Shown here: in pieces, positions 15,037 through 21,075 of the stretch
How the letters are laid out: every line of letters begins with the position of its first letter
Position numbering within the stretch: the stretch's first letter is position 1
Assembly (NCBI GenBank): GCA_900554205.1
Contig: USGM01000057.1
Coordinates: forward strand, 1 to 21,075
Reading direction: 5' to 3'
From: an uncultured Lachnospiraceae bacterium
GTDB lineage: Bacteria; Bacillota; Clostridia; Lachnospirales; Lachnospiraceae
Length of the DNA stretch: 21,075 nucleotides
Position numbers and translations under genes: made by a program
Notes under the pieces: generated by a model
Databases searched by the model: none
What the model was told of the DNA's origin: nothing
Seen by the model: only the letters and a program-made list of their open reading frames with translations

Positions 15037-18000
15037 ATGCACAGATGTCTCGGTTGTATGGAGGAATATCAGGACGAATTTCATATGTGTCCCTTATGCG
15101 GGTATGAGGAGGGAACACCGCCGAAGGAGCCTTATCATATGCTGCCCGGTACGATATTGAGCGGCAAATATCTCGTGGGAAAGGTTCTGGGCTTTGGCGG
15201 TTTCGGTGTGACCTATATCGGGTATGACACGAAACTCGAGCGAAAGGTTGCAATCAAGGAATACCTGCCGGGCGAGTATTCGACGAGAATGCCCGGAACG
15301 ACAGAGGTTCTGACGCACGACGAAGAAAAGTCAAAGCAGTTCCAGAAGGGGCTGAGCAAGTTTGTGGAGGAGGCTAAAATCCTTGCGAAAATGCAGGACT
15401 GCAACGGTGTTGTAAAAATCTATGACAGCTTCATGGAAAATTCTACTGCCTATATTGTGATGGAATATATGGAAGGAATGGAGCTTGCCGAGTATCTGAA
15501 GGAAAAGGGGCGGCTTTCTGTCGAGGAGGCAAAGGAGATTCTGCATCCGGTATTGATTGCCTTAAAGGAGATTCATGCGCAGGGAATTATGCACCGGGAC
15601 ATTGCGCCCAACAATATATACTTATTGAATGATGGCAGAGTGAAGCTGTATGATTTCGGCGCTTCCCGCTATGTCTCGTCCTCCCACAGTAAAAGTCTTT
15701 CTGTCATTGTGAAGCCCGGCTTCGCTCCGGCAGAGCAGTACAGCAGCCGTGGGGAACAGGGATCGTGGACAGATGTTTATTCGCTGGCGGCGACCTTCTA
15801 TAACATGATTACGGGAATCGTGCCGGAGGATGCACTGGACCGTATTGAGAAGGAGGAACTTCAGAAGCCGTCAAAGCTTGGCGTAAATATTAAGAAGAGT
15901 GAAGAGAACGCGCTGATGAACGCGTTGAATATCAAGGCGGAGGATCGTACAAGGGATATAGAGACACTTGAGAAGGAATTGTATCATGATGACAAGGTGA
16001 AACTGCATTTTGTTCATCTGAAAAAGGCAGATGTGGGAAAGTGGCCCCTCTGGACAAAGCTGCTGGTGACGGCGGCGCTGCTCGCAGTGTCGGTGTTTGC
16101 GGGATTGCTAGTGACGGGGGTAATTGATTACTCTTACATAGTGCCTGAGTTTGTGGAGCTGCCGGAGGGAAAGACAAGAGTACCTAATCTTGTCAATCAG
16201 GATCTTACAACAGCAGAGACGCTTATGGCAGAGGCTAAGCTGATCGTACAGATCATAGATAAACAGAATTCGGAGTATATCCCGGAGGGAAAGGTTCTGA
16301 CACAGAGTGTCAGCAAAGGAAAGATTGTTTCGGACAATGATATTGTGGAGATCGTGATCAGTGCCGGACGGGAGATTGTCTATATGTGCAATGTTGTCGG
16401 ACTGACAAGGGATGAGGCGCTGGACAAGCTGTTTGAACTAGGACTTTCGGCAGATCTGCAGGAGGAATACAGTTCCTATGCCTCAGGGGTTGTAATGGCA
16501 CAGAGCGTGGCTGCGGGAGGAGAATTGTTCAGAGGCGATCATGTTACGGTGACGGTATCAAAGGGAGTAGACGGTTACCTCGATGTGACGCAAGAGGTAG
16601 AGATTCCGGATATGACGGGGCTGACGATGGAGGCCGCGCTGAAGCTCGCGGAGACTTACGGCCTGTATGTTCATAACGGTGGAACAAGAGCCGGAACAGG
16701 TAAGGCGGGAACGGTAGCCGTGCAGAGTCCGGAGGCAGGAACGATGGCAAAGCAGGGGGATACAATTGAACTGATTATCTATGCAGAGCAGACATTGATC
16801 AGAATGCCAGACATACAGTACAAGGAAGAAGCAGAGGCAGTGAATACTTTGCAGACATTGGGATTGAAAGTAACTGTTGAGTATGAGGAAAGCAGCAGTG
16901 TTGCTAAGGGAAGGGTTATCAGACAGAGCGTAGGTGCGAAGGAAGAAGTTAAGGAAGGCACACAGGTGACGCTGACAGTCAGTCTCGGTACAAAAGAGAT
17001 CAACGAAAGAGTAGAGGCATCCGGATCGCAGAACCAGCCGACTCCGACACCCGAGCCGACCAAGCAGCCCGAACAGACAAAACAGCCGGGACAGACGGGC
17101 CAGCCGACTCCGACACCCGAACCGACCAAGCAGCCTGAACAGACGAGCCAGCCGACACCAACACCGGAGCCGATCGTCTATACATGGTCTGACTGGGTAG
17201 AGACTTTGCCTGCGGATGTTGACAAGTCAAAGTGTGAGATTGAGACAAAACAGCAATATCGGTTCAGGGATAAGACAACGATGAGTTCCGCCAACGCCTC
17301 CGAGGATGGCTGGACGCTGTATGATACCACGACAACTAAGGGAGGATATGGCAACTGGAGCAGTTGGAGTGCTGAAAAACCCGCAGACAAGGCTGACCGG
17401 GAGATAGAAAGCAAGAAGCAGTATGCGTATTCGGATTATCAGACGAAGAAATCGAATCAGGCGGAAGAGAGTGGATGGAAACTAAAGGAGACCCTAACAA
17501 ACTATGGAGAATATAGTGCCTCATGGAGTGAATATTCTCCGACAGAGTATAAAGAGTCTGATACCAGAATTGTTGATAAAAAGACACAGTATCGGTATCA
17601 GACAAGGCAGAAGGAATATACAGAAAGTACGAACAGTAGTCTGTCCGGCTATACAATGTATGACAAGTATGTAAGTTGGAGTGGCAACTGGACGGAAACT
17701 ACTAATCCACAACAAAATAGTGCAACATATAAGAGTGAGTATTTGAGAACCGAGCCGGCAGTTACGCATCAAGAGGTGGATTATTATTCGTATTACAGAT
17801 ATTATTCACCGACAAATAATAATTATTCGGGACCTCAATACTATAATGGAGCAGCACCTGAAGACCTAACATGTTATGAAACGATTACATCGGCTACCCC
17901 ATTAATCGCTAGGACAGTTACCCTGTCTTCTGGAGCACAGGTGATGGGATATAGAACAAATTGGAATACAGTATATAAAACATACTTTGGAGAAGAGGTT

Positions 18001-18435
18001 CACTATAAGACGGTAACAGATCGGGCAGCATATGATGTATATCGTGAAATGACGGGACACTATGTGTATAAATTTTGGAAATGGTCGGCATATGGTGCAT
18101 TTTCTAATTGGAGTTTTGATTCTGTGACAGAGACGGAGGAGAGGCATACTGAGTCGCGATATGTATATGCCTACAAAGACAGGGCAAAGACATATACCTA
18201 TGTTCTGGAGCGTTGGACGCCCTACAGTGCGTTCGGTGATACCTATATTGAAAAGAGTGCAACCAGACAGGTGAAGGAGCAGACTATATACAGGTATCAT
18301 GATAAGCAGGACGTCGTTACTTACCATTACTATAAGTGGGGTGGCTGGTCTGAATGGAGAGACGAGAAGGTTGACAGCACTGAAACGCGAGAGGTCGATG
18401 CACCGCGCACCATGTACCGCTATAAGCAGAAATAA
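15037..18435 (+). CDS. PASTA-domain Ser/Thr kinase with zinc ribbon and W-x-x-W repeat ectodomain
   Basis: 1132 residues, much longer than PrkC/StkP (about 650). The N-terminal zinc ribbon has Cys4, Cys7, Cys18 and Cys21. The kinase shows GFGGFG (52-57), Lys74, His186-Arg-Asp188 in HRDIAPNN and Asp206-Phe-Gly. A membrane segment spans about 336-363. Four PASTA-like domains follow (about 380-448, 448-515, 522-588, 589-655), each with a GL/TAExLMxEA helix and a final VTV-type strand. A Pro/Thr/Gln linker (665-715) and about seven divergent modules with W-S-x-W and YRYR-type motifs end the protein. PASTA domains in PrkC/StkP bind muropeptides or lipid II. It begins directly after the previous gene's stop with AGGAGG upstream, and is followed by two phosphatases that probably oppose it. 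Confidence 0.95.
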   Translation: MHRCLGCMEEYQDEFHMCPLCGYEEGTPPKEPYHMLPGTILSGKYLVGKVLGFGGFGVTYIGYDTKLERKVAIKEYLPGEYSTRMPGTTEVLTHDEEKSKQFQKGLSKFVEEAKILAKMQDCNGVVKIYDSFMENSTAYIVMEYMEGMELAEYLKEKGRLSVEEAKEILHPVLIALKEIHAQGIMHRDIAPNNIYLLNDGRVKLYDFGASRYVSSSHSKSLSVIVKPGFAPAEQYSSRGEQGSWTDVYSLAATFYNMITGIVPEDALDRIEKEELQKPSKLGVNIKKSEENALMNALNIKAEDRTRDIETLEKELYHDDKVKLHFVHLKKADVGKWPLWTKLLVTAALLAVSVFAGLLVTGVIDYSYIVPEFVELPEGKTRVPNLVNQDLTTAETLMAEAKLIVQIIDKQNSEYIPEGKVLTQSVSKGKIVSDNDIVEIVISAGREIVYMCNVVGLTRDEALDKLFELGLSADLQEEYSSYASGVVMAQSVAAGGELFRGDHVTVTVSKGVDGYLDVTQEVEIPDMTGLTMEAALKLAETYGLYVHNGGTRAGTGKAGTVAVQSPEAGTMAKQGDTIELIIYAEQTLIRMPDIQYKEEAEAVNTLQTLGLKVTVEYEESSSVAKGRVIRQSVGAKEEVKEGTQVTLTVSLGTKEINERVEASGSQNQPTPTPEPTKQPEQTKQPGQTGQPTPTPEPTKQPEQTSQPTPTPEPIVYTWSDWVETLPADVDKSKCEIETKQQYRFRDKTTMSSANASEDGWTLYDTTTTKGGYGNWSSWSAEKPADKADREIESKKQYAYSDYQTKKSNQAEESGWKLKETLTNYGEYSASWSEYSPTEYKESDTRIVDKKTQYRYQTRQKEYTESTNSSLSGYTMYDKYVSWSGNWTETTNPQQNSATYKSEYLRTEPAVTHQEVDYYSYYRYYSPTNNNYSGPQYYNGAAPEDLTCYETITSATPLIARTVTLSSGAQVMGYRTNWNTVYKTYFGEEVHYKTVTDRAAYDVYREMTGHYVYKFWKWSAYGAFSNWSFDSVTETEERHTESRYVYAYKDRAKTYTYVLERWTPYSAFGDTYIEKSATRQVKEQTIYRYHDKQDVVTYHYYKWGGWSEWRDEKVDSTETREVDAPRTMYRYKQK
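17035..17172 (+). repeat. Proline-rich linker DNA repeat, 66-bp period
   Basis: CAGCCGACTCCGACACCCGA-type sequence begins at 17035 and 17101, with nearly identical 44-bp copies, and a shorter third copy at 17149. It encodes QPTPTPEPTKQPEQT twice and QPTPTPEP once, a typical extracellular spacer. Copy number could vary between strains. Confidence 0.9.
17185..18432 (+). repeat. About seven divergent W-x-x-W / YRYR protein modules
   Basis: Modules open with W-S-x-W-like motifs (TWSDW, GNWSSWS, ASWSEYS, SWSGNW, FWKWSAYGAFSNWS, ERWTPYSAFGD, GGWSEW) and close with an E-x-x-x-x-YRYR-like strand (QQYRFRDK, KQYAYSD, TQYRYQTR, RYVYAYKD, TIYRYHDK, TMYRYKQK). Spacing is about 45-60 residues. The middle modules (about 17700-18110) are Tyr-rich and look A+T richer. 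The pattern resembles thrombospondin-1-like repeats in clostridial surface proteins. Confidence 0.75.
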
Positions 18436-18436
18436 C

Positions 18437-18441
18437 GGAGG
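18437..18441 (+). promoter_or_regulatory. Ribosome site that decides the first PP2C start
   Basis: GGAGG lies 7 nt before the ATG at 18449. The longer in-frame reading from 18299 would run through the end of the kinase gene and adds no homologous sequence. Confidence 0.7.
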
Positions 18442-18448
18442 ATACGGT

Positions 18449-19171
18449 ATGAAGATACAGTATGCATATACGACAGATGCCGGGAACAGAGAATGTAATG
18501 AAGACAGCGTGACCACAGTGGAGAATGAAAAGGGATATTGTTTCGTAGTGGCAGATGGGCTTGGCGGGCATGACAGGGGAGAAGTCGCATCGCAGACAGT
18601 CTGCGATGCGGCGGCAGAATATTTTGCTGTTGCGGATGTGCAGGATGTAGCCGGAATTTTTGAACATGCGCAGAAGCTTTTACTGCAAAGGCAGGAGAGC
18701 GAGCACGCAGTTGATGAAATGAAGACGACCATGAACATTGTTACCCTGACGAGAGCCGGGATTCAATGGGGACATATCGGTGACACCCGTACCTATTACT
18801 TCCGAAAAGGAAAGCTGGTTGCAAGGACAAAGGATCACAGTGTGCCGCAGATGATGGTGACGATGGGAGAGATTAAAGAAAAGGATATCCGTCATCATGA
18901 GGATCGCAACAGACTTTTGCGTGTCATGGGAACGGAATGGGATAAGCCACAGTATGTGATGGAAATACCGGTGGAGCTGGATAAGCATCAGGTATTTCTG
19001 CTCTGCACGGACGGCTTCTGGGAGCTGATAGAAGAAAAGGATATGAGGAAGACGCTGAAAAGGGCTGATACGCCGCAGAACTGGCTTGACAGAATGAATT
19101 CCATAGTAAAACAGAACGGTCAGGGGACGGATATGGATAATTATACGGCGTTGGCTGTGTGGATAGATTGA
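18449..19171 (+). CDS. PP2C-family Ser/Thr phosphatase, first copy
   Basis: 240 residues from the ATG at 18449, the usual size of a bacterial PrpC/Stp-type phosphatase. The metal-binding and catalytic motifs are present: GNRECNEDS near the start (Arg and Asp), VADGLGGHDRGE, HIGDTRTYY, LLCTDGFWE and the closing MDNYTALAVW. It should dephosphorylate Thr/Ser residues modified by the two upstream kinases, in the cytoplasm. It follows the PASTA kinase by 13 nt. Kinase-phosphatase pairing is common; a second phosphatase right after it is less so. Confidence 0.95.
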   Translation: MKIQYAYTTDAGNRECNEDSVTTVENEKGYCFVVADGLGGHDRGEVASQTVCDAAAEYFAVADVQDVAGIFEHAQKLLLQRQESEHAVDEMKTTMNIVTLTRAGIQWGHIGDTRTYYFRKGKLVARTKDHSVPQMMVTMGEIKEKDIRHHEDRNRLLRVMGTEWDKPQYVMEIPVELDKHQVFLLCTDGFWELIEEKDMRKTLKRADTPQNWLDRMNSIVKQNGQGTDMDNYTALAVWID

Positions 19172-19181
19172 GGTTGGCAAT

Positions 19182-19955
19182 ATGTATTCTGTAAAAATCA
19201 ATAACGGTATTTCTCTGAGTGCTGTGTCAATTCAGGGGAAGCGTGAGCAACAGCAGGATTTCTATATCTATCGGCAGCTTCGGGATCGCACGATTGCGAT
19301 CGTGTGTGACGGGATGGGGGGCTTACAAGGTGGAAATATCGCCAGCAGAAAAGCGGCGGAAATACTGGTGAAGGATCTTGAAAATGTAGATCCCGGAAGG
19401 GATATGTACCGCTTTTTCAGATATGAGATGGAGAAACTGGATGATGCCATCTATAATCTTCGGAATGCTGACGGAAGCCGACTGGGCGGAGGAACAACGG
19501 TAGTGGCAATTCTGTTGATAGGGAGTCAGCTTTACTGGTTTTCGGTAGGTGACAGTAAGCTCTATTACGCAAGGCAGCAGGAACTGTACTGTGTTACGCG
19601 TGCTCATAATTATGCTCTGTGTCTGGAGGAAAAACGGCGGAAGCATGAAATATCAGACGAGGATTATAATCGGGAGGCGGTAAAGGGAGAACAGCTGATC
19701 AGCTATCTTGGCATGGGAATGACGGAGCTTTATGACGGAAATTACAGTCCGTTTCCTGTACAGCAGGGCGATCGTCTGCTGCTCTGTACGGATGGTCTGT
19801 ATCGTTCTGTTCCGGCAGAGGAAATTGCATCAATTATGCGTCAGAGGGGCAGTACGGACAGAATCTGTAAAATGTTTGAAAATGCAATAACGGCAAAAAA
19901 CAGAAGCAACCAGGACAATGCAACATGGATTGTCTTGCAGAAGGTAGGAGATTAA
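19182..19955 (+). CDS. PP2C-family Ser/Thr phosphatase, second copy
   Basis: 257 residues, starting MYSVKINNGISLSAVSIQGKREQQQDFY. Motifs include KREQQQDFY (Gln in place of the usual Asn before Asp), CDGMGGLQGG, GGGTTVV, VGDSKLYY, LLCTDGLY and NQDNATWIVL, so the metal ligands look intact. It is clearly diverged from the first phosphatase, with a longer insert around YALCLEEKRRKHEISDEDY, so the two are not a recent duplication and probably act on different phosphoproteins or on the two different kinases. It starts 10 nt after the first copy ends. Confidence 0.93.
   Translation: MYSVKINNGISLSAVSIQGKREQQQDFYIYRQLRDRTIAIVCDGMGGLQGGNIASRKAAEILVKDLENVDPGRDMYRFFRYEMEKLDDAIYNLRNADGSRLGGGTTVVAILLIGSQLYWFSVGDSKLYYARQQELYCVTRAHNYALCLEEKRRKHEISDEDYNREAVKGEQLISYLGMGMTELYDGNYSPFPVQQGDRLLLCTDGLYRSVPAEEIASIMRQRGSTDRICKMFENAITAKNRSNQDNATWIVLQKVGD
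19945..19950 (+). promoter_or_regulatory. Ribosome site that decides the FHA gene start
   Basis: TAGGAG lies 10 nt before the ATG at 19961. The longer in-frame reading from 19925 lies inside the phosphatase gene and lacks its own site. Confidence 0.5.
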
Positions 19956-19960
19956 AGAAG

Positions 19961-20830
19961 ATGAGTGATAACAGAGAGATGTGCCCAAACGGACATTTTT
20001 ACGATAAGAGCAAGTATACGCAATGTCCTCACTGTGCGAAGGGAATGCCGCCAATCAAGCTGTCTGCATTTACAACACAGGCGGGCAGTCAGATGGAGGA
20101 AGAGGCGAAGAAAAAGACAGAGAAAAAGGGGTTATTCGCTGGCTGGAAGAGAGGAAAGGAAAAGGATACGGAGATACCGGTGAGTGCAGAGCCACCGGTA
20201 AAGCATTCCGGCAACACAGAATCATTGCGTATGCCTGAAGCCGAGGGACATGGTCTGACGCAAGGACTGCAGGCGTGGGAAAGCAAGGTGGAAATCAGGC
20301 GGGAGGAAGCAGCCTCCACGACGGCAAGACCGGAACAGGAAAGAGCGAAGGAAAGCACGACATGTCAGCCGGAAGTGCCCGAGTCCTCAGCGCAGGCAAG
20401 TCTGTCAAGCGCATTTGCAGCGGTGGCGGCACCAAGAGGAGAGGGGATTGATAAGGATAAGACAGTAGGCTTTTATTCAACACTTCAATCGAATGAGCCG
20501 GTTGTCGGGTATCTCATCTGTACAAAGGGGGAGGACTATGGCTGTGGATTTCCCTTGAAATCAGGGAATAATACAATCGGGCGCTCGCAGTCTATGGATG
20601 TGGTGATAATGGATCCAAAGGTGTCCAGAGAAAAACAGGCATTTGTTATGTATGAGCCACATAAGCGGCAGTTTTATGTGAAGCCCGGTGAAGGCTCAGG
20701 CCTCTGTTATTTTAACGAAGATGTTGTCCTCGCCCCGATGGAAATACATCAGTTCGATAGGATTGGGGTTGGAGATACGGAGCTTATGTTGATTCCGGTA
20801 TGCTGTGAACAATTTTGCTGGGAGGAATAA
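19961..20830 (+). CDS. FHA-domain protein with N-terminal zinc finger
   Basis: 289 residues. The N-terminus has a CPNGH...CPHC finger (Cys8, His12, Cys22, Cys25), related in style to the ribbons on both kinases. A long, charged and Ser/Thr/Pro-rich linker (about 40-175) is probably disordered and offers many phosphorylation sites. The FHA domain (about 188-285) has IGRSQSMDVVI and VSREKQAFV; the usual FHA His after SRxx is replaced here by Gln, so phospho-Thr binding may be altered. The protein ends with a Cys-rich VCCEQFCWEE. It is the last gene before a terminator. The likely role is a phospho-dependent adaptor linking the kinases to the secretion machine; this is inference. Confidence 0.88.
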   Translation: MSDNREMCPNGHFYDKSKYTQCPHCAKGMPPIKLSAFTTQAGSQMEEEAKKKTEKKGLFAGWKRGKEKDTEIPVSAEPPVKHSGNTESLRMPEAEGHGLTQGLQAWESKVEIRREEAASTTARPEQERAKESTTCQPEVPESSAQASLSSAFAAVAAPRGEGIDKDKTVGFYSTLQSNEPVVGYLICTKGEDYGCGFPLKSGNNTIGRSQSMDVVIMDPKVSREKQAFVMYEPHKRQFYVKPGEGSGLCYFNEDVVLAPMEIHQFDRIGVGDTELMLIPVCCEQFCWEE

Positions 20831-20839
20831 AGATATATT

Positions 20840-20876
20840 AAGAGGCGCGGAGGTCAATAGATCTCTGTGTCTTTTT
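20840..20876 (+). terminator. Rho-independent terminator closing the operon
   Basis: AAGAGGCGCGGAG (20840-20852) pairs with CTCTGTGTCTTTT (20863-20875), a 13-bp stem with four G-U pairs and a 10-nt loop, ending in TTTTT (20872-20876). It lies 10 nt after the FHA gene stop. Confidence 0.7.
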
Positions 20877-21058
20877 ACTTGCATAAATAAATACTTTGTG
20901 ATACTATACTTATATAAAGCATATTTCACCTATTGAAATTCAGAGTATTAGTCTATGATTCTTTCTTTTGATTTCAGAAATTCATGCTTTAAATCCAAAC
21001 GCTGTAAGCAGGAGTTTCTGGAATGGGAACTTCCTGTAAAACGAAAAAAGGAGGTTCT
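20877..21058 (+). promoter_or_regulatory. Intergenic region with promoter candidate for the next gene
   Basis: TTGCAT (20879-20884), 17 bp, then TACTAT (20902-20907) is a plausible sigma-A promoter; its -10 is identical to that proposed upstream of the response regulator. GAAATTCA occurs twice (20935-20942 and 20977-20984), 42 bp apart, and ATTTC-A-GAAAT forms a small dyad at 20971-20981. No coding region is convincing here. Confidence 0.4.
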
Positions 21059-21075
21059 ATGGGGAAGGAAAGGAG
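21059..21075 (+). CDS. Start of a further gene, cut by the window
   Basis: A strong ribosome site AAAAAAGGAGG (21044-21054) precedes an ATG at 21059, followed by codons for Gly-Lys-Glu-Arg before the sequence ends. Nothing can be said about its product. It is separated from the secretion operon by a terminator and has its own promoter candidate. Confidence 0.5.

Noticed and set aside
18299..18448. Longer N-terminus for the first PP2C protein
   Set aside because: It overlaps the kinase reading frame, and the GGAGG plus ATG at 18449 gives the normal family start.
17902..18738. Minus-strand open frame of 278 codons
   Set aside because: It spans the junction of two well-supported plus-strand genes and has no recognisable domains; low stop density there explains it.
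20955..21075. Open frame from the ATG at 20955 to the end of the window
   Set aside because: It has no ribosome site, a short odd composition, and competes with a much better start at 21059 in another frame.

Overview
The window carries an almost complete type VIIb (Ess/Yuk-type) secretion locus from a low-to-moderate GC Gram-positive anaerobe. It is most likely a Clostridia, probably Lachnospiraceae, member. The basis is the FHA-FtsK/SpoIIIE EssC ATPase, WXG100 proteins and EsaB/YukD, Firmicute-style GGAGG ribosome sites, PASTA kinase architecture, and the Rpn-like nuclease-fold protein at the left edge, of a type I associate with that family. No taxonomic marker gene is present, so the assignment is inference.

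Layout. (1) 1-915: the 3' part of a PD-(D/E)XK-type protein, closed by a bidirectional-looking terminator (933-979). (2) 993-1235, minus strand: a small XRE repressor, divergent from the rest. (3) 1356-3833: a LytTR response regulator and two membrane histidine-kinase-like proteins. The first keeps the ATPase but has lost the phospho-acceptor His. The second keeps the His box but lacks the ATPase. (4) 3921-8519: EssC. (5) 8516-9501: three small WXG100-like helical hairpins, then two larger proteins (9515-10429 and 10441-11652) sharing a helical N-terminal domain. The first ends in a CHAP-like cysteine hydrolase and the second in an unrecognised domain. (6) 11655-12189: a DUF4176-like protein and EsaB. 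(7) 12266-12889: a WXG100 pair with strong hairpins on both sides. (8) 12991-20830: a phospho-signalling block of two membrane Ser/Thr kinases (one with an extracellular solute-binding-protein domain, one with PASTA and W-x-x-W repeats), two PP2C phosphatases and an FHA protein. (9) A terminator at 20840-20876 and the first codons of another gene at the right edge.

All genes from 1356 to 20830 lie on the plus strand with short gaps or overlaps. They probably form one or a few overlapping transcripts. My reading is that the two-component proteins set expression. EssC and EsaB drive export of the WXG100 proteins and the two larger substrates. The kinases, phosphatases and FHA domains (one in EssC, one in the last gene) form a Thr-phosphorylation circuit that could gate secretion in response to extracellular ligands or cell-wall fragments.

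The most unusual points are: no EsaA, EssA or EssB between the two terminators; a Ser/Thr kinase with a solute-binding ectodomain; the split and complementary histidine kinase pair; a CHAP enzyme on a T7SS-type N-terminal domain without an obvious immunity gene; and an identical LSTDNIF tail on two divergent WXG100 proteins.
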